Shown: one piece after another, positions 1 to 9,966 of the stretch
Layout of the letters: each line of letters begins with the position of its first letter
Position numbering within the stretch: the stretch's first letter is position 1
DNA from: Coriobacteriia bacterium
Lineage (GTDB): Bacteria > Actinomycetota > Coriobacteriia > Anaerosomatales > Anaerosomataceae
Assembly (NCBI GenBank): GCA_016933785.1
Contig: JAFGAG010000073.1
Span: 1 to 42,422, forward strand
Length of the DNA: 42,422 nt
Reading direction: 5' to 3'
The notes under the pieces: generated by a model
The model's input: only the letters and a program-made list of their open reading frames with translations
The model's database searches: none
Told to the model about the DNA's origin: nothing
Program-made: the position numbers and the translations under genes

Positions 1-66
1 ATCCTCACGCGAGATGAAGCCATAGCCCTTGTCCGGATTGAACCACTTGACGGTACCCTGTGCCAT
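1..66 (-). CDS. Cold-shock protein (CspA family), fragment cut by the left window edge
   Basis: Reverse complement from ATG at 66 reads MAQGTVKWFNPDKGYGFISRED, the conserved CSD N-terminus. Confidence 0.93.
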   Translation of the reverse strand, partial: MAQGTVKWFNPDKGYGFISRED

Positions 67-323
67 GCAAACCCATCCTCTCGCCCCGCAGGGCAAAACA
101 TGTGCGACCCGACTCGTCCCCCGCCATCGGCAGGTGTCGCGTCGCAGATCCAAAGGGCCGCCTCTGGCCCTCTTCGGAGTTTACGCGAACATATCCACGA
201 GACGCTAGTACCAGCATGCGCCATGCGGGCTGACCGTCTGCGCCGTACTCTGCTAGAATCGGCCGCTGTGCGGCCGTCCGGCACCGGCGCACACACGATC
301 CGTGACCGACGAAGAGGCTGCCG

Positions 324-1331
324 ATGTCCGAGTTCCGCACCCGTATGATCCGCGTGCTCTCCTCCCGATGGACGGTCAAAGGGCTGTTCTTCGTCCTGTT
401 CGTCTGGCTCGCATCCCGCCTGCTCGCCTTCGCCTCGTGGGCGCGCGGTGAGGGCCCGTTCGTGCCCCGCCCTGAGGCGGTTGCCGGCATCCTCCCCGTG
501 GGGCACTTCACGAGCTTCTTCGCGTGGCTCAAGGGTGGCGGGTGGGACACGCTGCTCCCCGCCGGACTCGTGATCATCATCGCCGCGCTCGCCACCTCGC
601 TCCTGTTCAAGCGCGGCTTCTGTGGCTGGATCTGCCCGGTCGGTACGCTGTGGGAGGGCGCGGCCGCGCTCGGCCGGAGGGTGAACGGCGGGAAGAACAT
701 CCGCTTGCCGAGGTGGCTCGACATCGCGGGCCGCACGCTCCGCTACGTCATCGGCGTCGGATTCTTCGGGTTCGTGGGCATGGTCTCGATCCCCGAGGCG
801 GTCGGCTTCCGCGAGGTGCCGTATATGTGGGTGGCCGACATCAAGATCATCGAGGGCTTCGGCCAGCCGCTGTTCCTGGTCGTCATCCTCCTGGCGTTCG
901 TGGTCTCGATGCTCCTCGGCCCGGTGTGGTGCCGGTACGTCTGCCCGCTTGGCGCGCTCTACTCGGCTGTGGGCATGGCTTCGCCGTGCGCGGTGAAGCG
1001 CGACGACGAGACCTGCATCGACTGCGGCAAGTGCACGCGCGCGTGTCATGCATTCGTCGACGTGCAGCACGCAGGCACGGTACATGCCGCCGAGTGCGAT
1101 GGCTGCATGGACTGCGTGAAGGTCTGCCCGGTGGATGGCGCGCTCGAGGCCCGGGCCTTCGGCCGCGTCCGGGTCGCGCCCTGGATGTGGCCGCTGCTGG
1201 TCGCCGGGCTGTGGTTTGCGATCTACCTCGCCGCGAAGCTCACGGGCAACTGGGATACCACGATCCCGGTCGAGACGTTCCGCCGGGTCATCGGCTCGGG
1301 GCTACTGGAGCAGACGACGCCGATGTTCTAG
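324..1331 (+). CDS. Membrane 4Fe-4S binding protein (NapH/NosR-like)
   Basis: 335 aa, several TM segments, CGWICPVGTL and CRYVCPLGAL motifs plus two ferredoxin-type clusters (CIDCGKCTRAC, CDGCMDCVKVCP). Confidence 0.88.
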   Translation: MSEFRTRMIRVLSSRWTVKGLFFVLFVWLASRLLAFASWARGEGPFVPRPEAVAGILPVGHFTSFFAWLKGGGWDTLLPAGLVIIIAALATSLLFKRGFCGWICPVGTLWEGAAALGRRVNGGKNIRLPRWLDIAGRTLRYVIGVGFFGFVGMVSIPEAVGFREVPYMWVADIKIIEGFGQPLFLVVILLAFVVSMLLGPVWCRYVCPLGALYSAVGMASPCAVKRDDETCIDCGKCTRACHAFVDVQHAGTVHAAECDGCMDCVKVCPVDGALEARAFGRVRVAPWMWPLLVAGLWFAIYLAAKLTGNWDTTIPVETFRRVIGSGLLEQTTPMF

Positions 1332-1431
1332 GTGCGGCGCGCCCGGGGGCCGTATGATCCGCGCGACGCACGAGACCTGCGCCACGACCGCCCTTACGTG
1401 CTCGTCGTCGTCACGCTTCGCCTCGCCCTGC

Positions 1432-3630
1432 CTACCCCCGCCGGATCACGAAGCAGCGGTGGATGCGGGGGTTGCGCGCGAAGTCCGGCGGGATCGTGGA
1501 CTCACTCACGTCCTCGATCACGAGTCCGGAGAGCGCGGCCGCATCCAGTGTGAACGTGCGCAGGTTGGTCGAGAACACGAGCGTCCCGCCCGGCTCGAGC
1601 AGAGCCACCGCGTCGTCGATGATCCCCACGTGATCCCGCTGGACGTCGAAGGTGCGCTCGCCCATCGACTTGCTGCGCGAGAAGGTCGGCGGGTCGCAGA
1701 AGACGAGCCCGTAGCGCCTGGCACGGCCCTCTTCGATCCTCCGCCGTTCGTCGGCAAGCCACCGCAGGACGTCCGAGCGGAAGATGCGGTTCGTGGGGCC
1801 GTCACCGAAACCGTTGAGCGCCATGGAGCGTTTCGCCCAATCGAGGTAGGTGGCCGAGAGGTCCACGGTGGCGACGTACTTCGCGCCGCCTGCGTGCGCA
1901 TACACGCTCGCCGCCCCGGTGTACGCGAAGAGGTTGCAGACGCGCTTTCCGGCAGCCATCTCGCGCACCATCTCACGCACCGGCCGGTGATCGAGGAAGA
2001 GTCCCGTGTCCAGGTAGTCGTGCAGGTTCACCAGGAACCGCAGGCCCCCCTCGGCGACCTCCACCCACTGCCCGCGCTCGGCCTGCCGTTCGTACTGCGC
2101 GCTCCCCCGCTGGCGCAGGCGCACCTTAAGCGCCACGTCCTCCGGCGCGATCTCGAGCACATCGGCGACAGCCTCGACGGCCTCGGCCAGACGCGTACGC
2201 GCCGCCTCGGGGTCGACCGTAGCGGGTGGTGCGTACTCGGCCACATGCGCGAACCGGCGCCCCCCGTCCGCACCGGAGCCCTGGTACAGATCCACGGCTA
2301 CCGCGTACTCCGGCAGATCGGCATCGTAGACGCGGTAGCAGGTGACGTTCTCGCGACGCGCCCACTTGCCGAGATGGCGAGCGTTCTTGCGCAGCCGGTT
2401 GGCGAACATCTCGGCACCCTGCGAGCGTGCGACGGGCGCCTGCCGGACCTCGGCGCGCACGCCCCTCGACGACACATTGAAGCGGTAGAGCTTCGTCTCG
2501 ATGGCGCCGTTGTAGAGCGTATGCGCGGCATGGCTGCGCAACCCCGTGGCCCGGGCGAGCGCGTCGTCGTTCGTGAGGACCGCCGCCTCCCAGCCGTCGA
2601 ACTCCGCGAGTAGCCGCGCGCCGAGCTCGGCATACAGCGGCGACAGCGTGTCGGCCTCTCCGAGCCGCACACCGTACGGGGGGTTGGTGACGATGAGCCC
2701 CGGCGCGCCGCCCTCGGGCGCGGTGAGCGTGGAGAGCTCACCCGTGTCGATCGCGATCGCCGACCCGAAGCCCGCGCGCTTCGCGCAGGTGCGCGCGATC
2801 GCTACGGCCGCGTGATCTCGATCGCGCCCGGCGATCGTCATCAACCGCTCGCGACCGACCTCGGCACGCCCGTCGGCCTCATCGAGCAGCGCGTGCCATG
2901 CATCCTCGTCATGCCCGAGCCAACCGCCGAATCCCCAGTGCTCGCGAAGAAGTCCGGGGGCGGTGTCGGCGGCTATCATGGCTCCTTCGATCAGCAGTGT
3001 GCCCGAGCCGCACATCGGGTCCACCAGCGCACCGCCGGCTCCGGCGATCTCCGGCCAGCCGGCGCGCACGAGTACCGCGGCAGCGAGGTTCTCCTTGAGG
3101 GGCGCCTCGGCTTGCTCACCCGGTGTCCGATAACCGCGCTGGTGGAGCGGCTCTCCCGAGAGGTCGAGCGAGACCGTCGCCCGCTCCTTGTGGAGCCGGA
3201 TGTTGAGCCGGACATCAGGACGCTCGAAACTCACCGAGGGACGCATGCCCGAGTGCTCGCGGATACGGTCAACCACCGCGTCCTTGGCCTTCTGCGCGGT
3301 GAAGCGCGTGTGCGTGAGCCCGGAGGTGGTCCCGTTCACGTCGATCGCGAGCGTACCCTCGGCCGGGATGTGCTCCTCCCAGGCAACCGTCGACATGCCC
3401 TCGTAGAGCTCTTCAGCCGAGGCTGCCGGGAACTCAGCGAGCGTGAGAAGCACACGGCTTGCGAGCCGCGACCACAGGCATGCGCGGTAGGCGGTCTCGA
3501 GTGGTCCGGTGAAGGTGACGGCGGCCCGGGTCTCGCGCACGTCGGCAGCACCGAGCGCGCCGAGCTCCAGCGCGAGCAGGTGCTCGACGCCCTTGGGGCA
3601 TGTTGCGGCGTATCGGAGCGTGTGTGTCAT
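1432..3630 (-). CDS. rlmKL: Bifunctional 23S rRNA methyltransferase RlmK/L
   Basis: 732 aa; N-terminal THUMP/RlmL-like MTase (DPMCGSGTLLIEGAMIA, VTNPPYGVRLG) fused to RlmK-like MTase (VCNLFAYTGAASVYAHAGGA, FCDPPTFSRSK). Confidence 0.93.
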   Translation of the reverse strand: MTHTLRYAATCPKGVEHLLALELGALGAADVRETRAAVTFTGPLETAYRACLWSRLASRVLLTLAEFPAASAEELYEGMSTVAWEEHIPAEGTLAIDVNGTTSGLTHTRFTAQKAKDAVVDRIREHSGMRPSVSFERPDVRLNIRLHKERATVSLDLSGEPLHQRGYRTPGEQAEAPLKENLAAAVLVRAGWPEIAGAGGALVDPMCGSGTLLIEGAMIAADTAPGLLREHWGFGGWLGHDEDAWHALLDEADGRAEVGRERLMTIAGRDRDHAAVAIARTCAKRAGFGSAIAIDTGELSTLTAPEGGAPGLIVTNPPYGVRLGEADTLSPLYAELGARLLAEFDGWEAAVLTNDDALARATGLRSHAAHTLYNGAIETKLYRFNVSSRGVRAEVRQAPVARSQGAEMFANRLRKNARHLGKWARRENVTCYRVYDADLPEYAVAVDLYQGSGADGGRRFAHVAEYAPPATVDPEAARTRLAEAVEAVADVLEIAPEDVALKVRLRQRGSAQYERQAERGQWVEVAEGGLRFLVNLHDYLDTGLFLDHRPVREMVREMAAGKRVCNLFAYTGAASVYAHAGGAKYVATVDLSATYLDWAKRSMALNGFGDGPTNRIFRSDVLRWLADERRRIEEGRARRYGLVFCDPPTFSRSKSMGERTFDVQRDHVGIIDDAVALLEPGGTLVFSTNLRTFTLDAAALSGLVIEDVSESTIPPDFARNPRIHRCFVIRRG

Positions 3631-3668
3631 GCCCGCACGGTAGCACGAGCGGCGCCGGGTGCGCCCCT

Positions 3669-4346
3669 CTACGGCTCCAGGTACCCGAGTAGCACGCGCA
3701 CCACCGCATGCGCCTGTGCCGCGGCAGCGGCCATGACACGCGAGGCGAACAGCGGGTGTCCGTCCCGGACGTCGCTGGTGAGGTCACCCACCACGTAGAG
3801 GTTCTCGGCCATGCGTTCGGTCACGATCGCGTTGGTGGAGCCGTACCCGGCAAGACCTGAAGCGGTCACGAGCGGCATATCCGGCAGCTCTGTCAGGCAG
3901 GTGTTGAGGATCATCGCCTTCACATCGGCGTCATCGACGGCCTCGACGATCGCGCAGGCACCCCGGACGATTCCTAGGAGGTTGTCGTGGGTGGCCCGCT
4001 CGGCAACGAGATCGAGCCGCACGTCAGAGCGGATACGCTGCAGGTTCTCCGCAAGCGCCACCACCTTGGGCGCACCGATCTGGTCGCGGAAGAAGAACTG
4101 ACGGTTCAGATTGCGCTCGTCGACCGTGTCGAAGTCCACGAGCGTGAGGCGACCGATACCCGAGCGCACCAGCATCTCGGCCACGTTGCTGCCGAGTCCG
4201 CCGCAGCCGATGATCGCGACGGTGCACGTGCGCAGCCGCGCGCGAAGCGCGGGGTCGAGCGTGGTTTCGGGAACTTCGACCTCGACGTGCTCGGGACGAT
4301 GCGGACGCAGGTCGGTCAGATCGGGCGCTCTGTTTGTGTCATCCAT
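3669..4346 (-). CDS. ThiF/MoeB/HesA-family adenylyltransferase
   Basis: IIGCGGLGSNVAEMLVRSGIGRLTLVDFDTVDERNLNRQFF is the canonical E1-like motif; ATG at 4346 just after the MoaD-like stop. Confidence 0.9.
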   Translation of the reverse strand: MDDTNRAPDLTDLRPHRPEHVEVEVPETTLDPALRARLRTCTVAIIGCGGLGSNVAEMLVRSGIGRLTLVDFDTVDERNLNRQFFFRDQIGAPKVVALAENLQRIRSDVRLDLVAERATHDNLLGIVRGACAIVEAVDDADVKAMILNTCLTELPDMPLVTASGLAGYGSTNAIVTERMAENLYVVGDLTSDVRDGHPLFASRVMAAAAAQAHAVVRVLLGYLEP

Positions 4347-4347
4347 C

Positions 4348-4587
4348 TCATCCCCCTGCCACTGGTGGGAAGATCGCCAGCCTGTCGCCCTCAACCAGCA
4401 CCCGCTCTTCAGGAGCGTGCCTGCTGTTGACGAAGATCACACGGGGCTCGTCGGGCAGCCCGAGCATAGCGATCACATCGGCGATCGTCGTACCCTCGTC
4501 CAGATCGAAGGTGCGAGCGTGCCGCCCGCCCTTGCCGTCGGGCTGGAAACCTGAAAAGTGCGCGAACAGCACCACGTCGACCTTCAT
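4348..4587 (-). CDS. MoaD/ThiS-family sulfur carrier protein
   Basis: MKVDVVLFAHFSGF...VLVEGDRLAIFPPVAGG; beta-grasp pattern with C-terminal GG; directly upstream of the ThiF-like gene. Confidence 0.88.
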   Translation of the reverse strand: MKVDVVLFAHFSGFQPDGKGGRHARTFDLDEGTTIADVIAMLGLPDEPRVIFVNSRHAPEERVLVEGDRLAIFPPVAGG

Positions 4588-4671
4588 CCACTCTCCGATC
4601 CCCACGCCGGACGCGCACCCGCAGCGCCGCACGCTCTGCGACGCTGCGGGATGCATCGTACCGTGTCGTGT

Positions 4672-6459
4672 CTACTTGATGCCCAGTTGTGCCGCCACCT
4701 CGGGAACGAAGCTGTGCACGCTGTCGAGCTCCTCGTCGGTCACCGTGAACACCACGTCATGCGGCGCCAACGGCTCCTCGAGGAAGAACTTCGGCAGACG
4801 GTCGTCCGCGTTCGTGAAGCCTGCGTGCTCGTTGAACAGACGCTCGTAGGTGAGCGTCTCCTTGCCGAGCTGCATCAGTGCATCGGCGTCCCACTCGTCA
4901 CCCGTGTGCGCGGCGGCCATCTCGTGGATCGCCTCGAACGCCTCGGGCATGTCGAGCACCGCGAACGCGACGAAGATGCAGAACCCGAGCGAGTCGAGCA
5001 TCGCCGTGGCGATCTGCAGGCCCTGGGACAGCGCCGCCTGGCCCTCGGGCTTGAGCGGATCGACCGTGCCGCCGACGGCGAGCACGTTTGACGTGATCGT
5101 GTACCCGGCGGTGTGGTCGGCGCCCTGCGTGGAGGTCGCGTACGTGACACCGATACCCTGGATCGGGCGCGGATCGTACGCCGGTAGACCCTGGTGCTTC
5201 ACGACCGGGATGTTCTTCACGCCGAAGTGGAGGCCCGTCGCCTCGGCACCGTCACCAAAGACCTTGCCGAGATCGGTGCCATGACCGATCTCGTCGAGGA
5301 CCGCCATCGCAGCCGCGCCATCGCCGAAGGCGATCTTCCCGGAGGCCATGTACACACCGATCATGACGCCAGCCTCGATCGTGTCGATGCCGATGTCGCC
5401 GCACTTGCGGTCCAGTGCCGCCACGGTGTCCATATCGTTGATCCCACAGTCGGCGCCGAGCGACCATGCGCTCTCGTACTCGGGACCCTTGGTGATGTAG
5501 TGACCGTCTTCATCGACGTAGTACCGCGAGCACTGGATCACGCAGCCCGCGTGGCAGCCGTGCTTCACGTTGCCACCGCGCTCGACCGTGATCTCCCGCA
5601 TCGTCTCGCCCGAGATGCCGTCCACGCCTTCGAACTGTCCACTCGAGAAGTTGCGGGTCGGATAGCCGCCTGCCTCATTGATGATGTTGGCAAGCACGTT
5701 CGTCCCAAAGGTCGGGAGCGCCTGGCTCGTGACCGCGTGCGTGGTGAGCGCACCTGAGAACTTCCGGACCGCCGCGATGAACGCGTCCTTGTCGGCGTGC
5801 TCCTTGCCCTTGAGGCCTTCCTCGAATATCGCGATGAGCTTGATGCCCTTGGTGCCCATGACCGCACCGAGACCGCCGCGCCCTGCGAAGCGGTTGGGAT
5901 AGCCGTGGGGGTCGGTGATCGCGATACCGGCCGCCTTCATGCCCATCTCACCGGCCGGACCGTTGACGATGAACGACACCTTCTCGCTGTACCGGTGCTC
6001 GGACGCCTCGATGCCCTTGGCGACCGCGACGGTCTCGTATGTCCCGAGTCCCTTGAGGTCATGACGCGGAACGAGGTCGACCTTGCCGTCCGGGAAGAGC
6101 CTGAGCGCATAGGCCACCGTCTTGTCCGCCGGAACGCCCTCGACGATGATCGCCGCGATGTCCATCTTGCCAAGCGCATGGGCCGCGGTGCCACCCGAGT
6201 TGGACTCCTTGAGACCGCCCGTGAGCGGGCTCTTGGCACCGATCGACAGGCGCCCACCGTTAGGAGCGCTCGTACCGCCGAGGAGCCCGGGCGCGATGAC
6301 CAGCTTGTTGTCCGGTCCCATCGGGTCCGCGTCCGCGGGCACCTCGGTGAAAACGATCGCCGATGTCAGCGCCCGACCGCCGTACCGTGCCCACTTCTCC
6401 GGCAGTGGCTCCTTGCTGATGGTGAGCGTGGACATGTTCACTCTCAGGATCTCACGCAT
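4672..6459 (-). CDS. Aldehyde:ferredoxin oxidoreductase family protein (tungsten-pterin enzyme)
   Basis: About 595 aa; PNRFAGRGGLGAVMGTKGIKLIAI, HGCHAGCVIQCSRYY, EYESAWSLGADCGI, STQGADHTAGYT are AOR-family motifs; GGAGGGAG SD before ATG 6459. Confidence 0.94.
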   Translation of the reverse strand: MREILRVNMSTLTISKEPLPEKWARYGGRALTSAIVFTEVPADADPMGPDNKLVIAPGLLGGTSAPNGGRLSIGAKSPLTGGLKESNSGGTAAHALGKMDIAAIIVEGVPADKTVAYALRLFPDGKVDLVPRHDLKGLGTYETVAVAKGIEASEHRYSEKVSFIVNGPAGEMGMKAAGIAITDPHGYPNRFAGRGGLGAVMGTKGIKLIAIFEEGLKGKEHADKDAFIAAVRKFSGALTTHAVTSQALPTFGTNVLANIINEAGGYPTRNFSSGQFEGVDGISGETMREITVERGGNVKHGCHAGCVIQCSRYYVDEDGHYITKGPEYESAWSLGADCGINDMDTVAALDRKCGDIGIDTIEAGVMIGVYMASGKIAFGDGAAAMAVLDEIGHGTDLGKVFGDGAEATGLHFGVKNIPVVKHQGLPAYDPRPIQGIGVTYATSTQGADHTAGYTITSNVLAVGGTVDPLKPEGQAALSQGLQIATAMLDSLGFCIFVAFAVLDMPEAFEAIHEMAAAHTGDEWDADALMQLGKETLTYERLFNEHAGFTNADDRLPKFFLEEPLAPHDVVFTVTDEELDSVHSFVPEVAAQLGIK

Positions 6460-6558
6460 ATGCCGCTCCCTCCGTTTCATCCGGGTCCACCGCCGTTCGC
6501 CGGGGCAGTAGAGCCGGGGTGCCAACGTCTATGCAGTTCATCCCCACATTCGATGCAC

Positions 6559-6879
6559 TCAGGACGGGGTCTTCTCAGTCTCCACCCCCTCCTTGCCCGC
6601 CGCGTACAGACCGAGGAAGAACCGGTGCGGTCCCGGTGTTCCTTCAGGTACGAACGCGACACGATCACCCGGCATGAGCTGGTGGCCGAGCGGCCTGACC
6701 GTGCGGTTGCAGAACACACCCTCGATCATCGAGAGGGGCAGATCGAGCATGCCGGCGAGCTCCGCGCCGGTGACGCCTTCGGGGGGCAGTTCGACCTCGA
6801 GGACCGTCGGCCCACCACGCTCCTTCTGGAGCGCGTACAGTGCACCGAAGAGGCGTACCGTCACAGCCGGTCGGTCCAT
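6559..6879 (-). CDS. MoaD/ThiS-like protein without terminal GG, upstream of AOR
   Basis: MDRPAVTVRLFGALYALQKERGG...GVTGAELAGMLDLPLSMIEGVFCNRTVRPLGHQLMPGDRVAFVPEGTPG...; GGAGGTG SD before ATG 6879. Confidence 0.78.
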   Translation of the reverse strand: MDRPAVTVRLFGALYALQKERGGPTVLEVELPPEGVTGAELAGMLDLPLSMIEGVFCNRTVRPLGHQLMPGDRVAFVPEGTPGPHRFFLGLYAAGKEGVETEKTPS

Positions 6880-7076
6880 CGGACACCTCCCCAGCGGGCG
6901 CATGCCGCCGTCACGTTCGCGTTTTGTCGGTCTCCTCGCTATACTTACCCGAACACAGCGCCTCATAAGGCGCATCGATCAAGACTCGGTCGTCCTTCGC
7001 TTTCCTCGTGAACTGTCAGGACAACTGCGTCTGCCCGCAGTGCGACCTGACATGGCGCACGAGGAAGGAGCTCTAC

Positions 7077-8291
7077 TTGAGTTTCGACAATCTGGGTCTT
7101 TCGCCACGCCTTCTTGAGGCCGTGGCGTCCATGGGCTACACCAGCCCGACCCCAATCCAGCGCGACGCCATCCCGGTGGTGCTCGAAGGCCGTGACGTCG
7201 TGGGCTGTGCCCAGACGGGCACGGGCAAGACCGCAGCGTTCGTGCTACCCCTGATGCAACGCATCCCCTCCAAGCCCGGCGGACCTCGCGCGCTCGTGGT
7301 CACCCCCACGCGCGAACTCGCCGTGCAGATCGAGGAGGTCGCCGCACAGGTATCCAAGCACACCAAGCACCGCGTGGCCGTAGTGTACGGCGGCGTGGGT
7401 TATGAGCCGCAGACCAAGGCGCTCAGGCGCGGCGTGGACGTACTCGTCGCCACGCCAGGCCGGTTGCTCGATCTGATGGAGCGCAAGCTCGCCGACCTAT
7501 CGCACGTCGAGATCCTCGTCCTGGACGAGGCCGACCGGATGCTCGACATGGGCTTCTGGCCGCAGGTGCGGAAGATCATCCAGACCATCCCCGCCGAGCG
7601 TCAGAACCTGCTCTTCTCGGCCACGATGTCCTCGGATGTCATGCGCATCGTCAGCTCGACACTGCACGATCCGGTGCGTGTGGAGGTGGCGCCCGCCAAC
7701 ACGCCGATCGAGCTCATCGAACAGCGCGTGTACCCTGTGGGCGGCCAGCAGAAGGCGCAGCTCTTGGTGCACCTCATCAAGGAGGACGACCTCGATCGCG
7801 TGATCGTCTTCACCCGCACGAAGCACCGCGCCGACCGTGTCGCGAAGGTGCTGCACCAGAACGGCATCAAGAGTGCGGCGATCCACGGCGACCGGTCGCA
7901 GTCGCAGCGCCAGAGTGCGCTCGAGAGCCTCAAGAACGGGCGATGCAGGGTGCTCGTAGCCACCGACGTGGTGGCGCGCGGCATCGACATCGACGACGTC
8001 AGCCACGTCGTGAACTACGACATGCCCAACTCCCCCGAGGATTACGTCCACCGCATCGGCCGTACCGCCCGCGCGGGCAAGTCGGGTATGGCGGTCACGC
8101 TGCTCGCACCTGAGGAGCACGAGGCGTTCCGCGACATCGAGGTCAAGATCGGTGCGCTGCTCGACACGCATGATGCCGAGGGCTTCGACTACTCCCAGCA
8201 GCGTCTCGTACCAAGTGCCGAGCGCACCGCGACGCGATCGGTCCGCACGGTGTACAGCTCGAGCCGTGGCAAGGGACGCCGACGCCGATAG
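7077..8291 (+). CDS. DEAD/DEAH-box RNA helicase (RhlE-like)
   Basis: Q-motif, AQTGTGKT, PTRELA, VLDEADRMLDMGF, FSAT, HRIGRTARAG. Likely TTG start at 7077 preceded by AGGAAGGAG; ORF track starts at 7008. Confidence 0.95.
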   Translation: MSFDNLGLSPRLLEAVASMGYTSPTPIQRDAIPVVLEGRDVVGCAQTGTGKTAAFVLPLMQRIPSKPGGPRALVVTPTRELAVQIEEVAAQVSKHTKHRVAVVYGGVGYEPQTKALRRGVDVLVATPGRLLDLMERKLADLSHVEILVLDEADRMLDMGFWPQVRKIIQTIPAERQNLLFSATMSSDVMRIVSSTLHDPVRVEVAPANTPIELIEQRVYPVGGQQKAQLLVHLIKEDDLDRVIVFTRTKHRADRVAKVLHQNGIKSAAIHGDRSQSQRQSALESLKNGRCRVLVATDVVARGIDIDDVSHVVNYDMPNSPEDYVHRIGRTARAGKSGMAVTLLAPEEHEAFRDIEVKIGALLDTHDAEGFDYSQQRLVPSAERTATRSVRTVYSSSRGKGRRRR

Positions 8292-8315
8292 GGCGACGCG
8301 AACGAAGATCCGATG

Positions 8316-8336
8316 ACGGGGGCCCCAGGCCCCCGT
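8316..8336 (+). terminator. Probable intrinsic terminator after the helicase
   Basis: ACGGGGGCC-CCA-GGCCCCCGT, 9-bp perfect stem followed by TT; 24 bp after the stop. Confidence 0.75.
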
Positions 8337-8344
8337 TTCCGCTT

Positions 8345-8896
8345 CTAGGCAGTGAGCTCTCGCACCGCGGCGATGAGTGCGTCGGGGCCCGAGGCCTTCA
8401 TCACCTTGCGAGAACCGGACGGCAGCGCGATCTCGTCCGGGCGGCCGGTGAGCACCACGATCGGCGCCCGGGTGACACGGCGGACGTCATGCACCGTGTG
8501 CTCGCCACCGAGCCCGTAGCCGCAGATGACAGCGGTGTACTGAGTGGAGCCCAGGTCTGACTCGGCTTCGGCGAACGACGGTCTCACGTCCACGATCGCG
8601 CCGGTTGAACGGGTGCGCAGCGCGCTGGCCGTGAGGGTTGCGAACACCTGCGAGTCCTCGATGATCAGGTACCGTCTGGCCACGCTCTGAGAGTCATCGG
8701 CCCACTCGCCGGTCGAGCCGTCGGGGAGCAGGTTGCGCGGTAGGGTGCGGCCGGCGGCCAGATGACCGTAGAGCGCACACCCCTCACCGGTGGAGGACTC
8801 GCACAGCGAGAGAACGTTCGGGTATCGGACGCGTTTGATCACGCTCGAGCGCAGCTGCTGGTGCAGCTCACAAGCATCGGAGACCGGGCACGACAT
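8345..8896 (-). CDS. Receiver-like protein with Cys-containing N-terminus
   Basis: MSCPVSDACELHQQL...LSLCESSTGEGCALY then a receiver-like fold (YLIIEDSQVFATLTASALR...PIVVLTGRPDE...KVMKASGP). Confidence 0.7.
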   Translation of the reverse strand: MSCPVSDACELHQQLRSSVIKRVRYPNVLSLCESSTGEGCALYGHLAAGRTLPRNLLPDGSTGEWADDSQSVARRYLIIEDSQVFATLTASALRTRSTGAIVDVRPSFAEAESDLGSTQYTAVICGYGLGGEHTVHDVRRVTRAPIVVLTGRPDEIALPSGSRKVMKASGPDALIAAVRELTA

Positions 8897-9029
8897 TACG
8901 CGAACTCCTCTTTGTCGGGGATACGTGCTGGTTGCTCGTAACGTACCATAGGCGATACGCCGCCCTCGGACCGTGAGCCCCATCACAGCGCACGATGACC
9001 TCGGGACGAGCGGTCGTCGTGGTGGATCA

Positions 9030-9884
9030 TCAGCCAGCGTCCGGCACGGCCAGCCGCCACACCGCGATGTCGACCGACACGGTGGCCGCGATCGCCTCCC
9101 CGAGTCCGTCCGCCTGTGCGCGCACGCGATCGGGGGTGGTGTGCCGTGCGCTCGGGCCCATCGATACGAGGGCGACTGCGTCGGCGACCGTGAGGGTGAC
9201 CAGCTGCTCGAAGCGACGGGTGGTCTCGCGCGTGAACAGTCCCTCGAGCGTGCGCCCGATCCGCGCTGCCTTGTCGGGGTCGACCGAGATCATGCCGAGC
9301 GGTCCGATGAGTTCTCGTAGGTGCAGCGAAGTAGGAGTGACGATGACGAGCGCCCCGCCCGGTGCGAGAACGCGCGCGATCTCGGGCGCGTTGCGTGGCG
9401 AGAACACGCTCATCACCACCGCCGCGACACCATCGCGAACCGGCAGCGGTCTCCAGATGTCGCAGACGACCGCACCCGCGCGAGGATGCGAGCGTGCCGC
9501 CACCCGGGCAGCATACTTGGAGATATCGAGTGCCAACCCGGTCCGGCCGGGCGCCTGGTCCAGGGCGGCAGCAAGGTACTCGCCCGTGCCCGCCCCCGCG
9601 TCGATGACACAACCCGCCGCCCCTTCGGCGGCCCGCGCAGTCTCGGTAGCGACCGCGTCGATGAGTGACCGGTAGTGCCCTGATGCGAAGAACGCCATTC
9701 GGGCGGTTACCATCTCGTGCGTGTCGGCCGTGCCGGGATCGGCCCCGCCCGACAGCATGTTGACGTAGCCTTGCCGGGCGACGTCAAAGCTGTGCCCCTG
9801 CGCGCAACGGAGAGAGCCTCCGGCTCGCGCGAAACGCGCACGGCAGACGGGACACTCCAGCAACTCGTGAAAACCCTCCGCCAT
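9030..9884 (-). CDS. RlmA-family 23S rRNA (guanine-N1) methyltransferase-like protein
   Basis: N-terminal Zn-ribbon ECPVCRARFARAGGSLRCAQGHSFDVARQGYVNML plus SAM-MTase DAGAGTGEYLAAAL and FSPRNAPEIARVLAPGG, typical of RlmA/RrmA. Confidence 0.88.
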   Translation of the reverse strand: MAEGFHELLECPVCRARFARAGGSLRCAQGHSFDVARQGYVNMLSGGADPGTADTHEMVTARMAFFASGHYRSLIDAVATETARAAEGAAGCVIDAGAGTGEYLAAALDQAPGRTGLALDISKYAARVAARSHPRAGAVVCDIWRPLPVRDGVAAVVMSVFSPRNAPEIARVLAPGGALVIVTPTSLHLRELIGPLGMISVDPDKAARIGRTLEGLFTRETTRRFEQLVTLTVADAVALVSMGPSARHTTPDRVRAQADGLGEAIAATVSVDIAVWRLAVPDAG

Positions 9885-9966
9885 CACACTCCCCGTCCAA
9901 CGCCCGGCTCATCCTCATCGTACCGCCCCCGCCGTACAATGGGAGCACCCGACGAGAGGATCGATC

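Noticed and set aside
5-736. 243-aa minus-strand ORF
   Set aside because: Overlaps the csp fragment and the well-supported 4Fe-4S protein; low-complexity composition.
1135-2613. 492-aa plus-strand ORF
   Set aside because: Overlaps the 4Fe-4S gene and runs antisense to rlmKL; His/Arg-rich composition typical of spurious high-GC frames.
5797-7011. 404-aa plus-strand ORF
   Set aside because: Antisense to AOR and MoaD-like genes; no domain signature.
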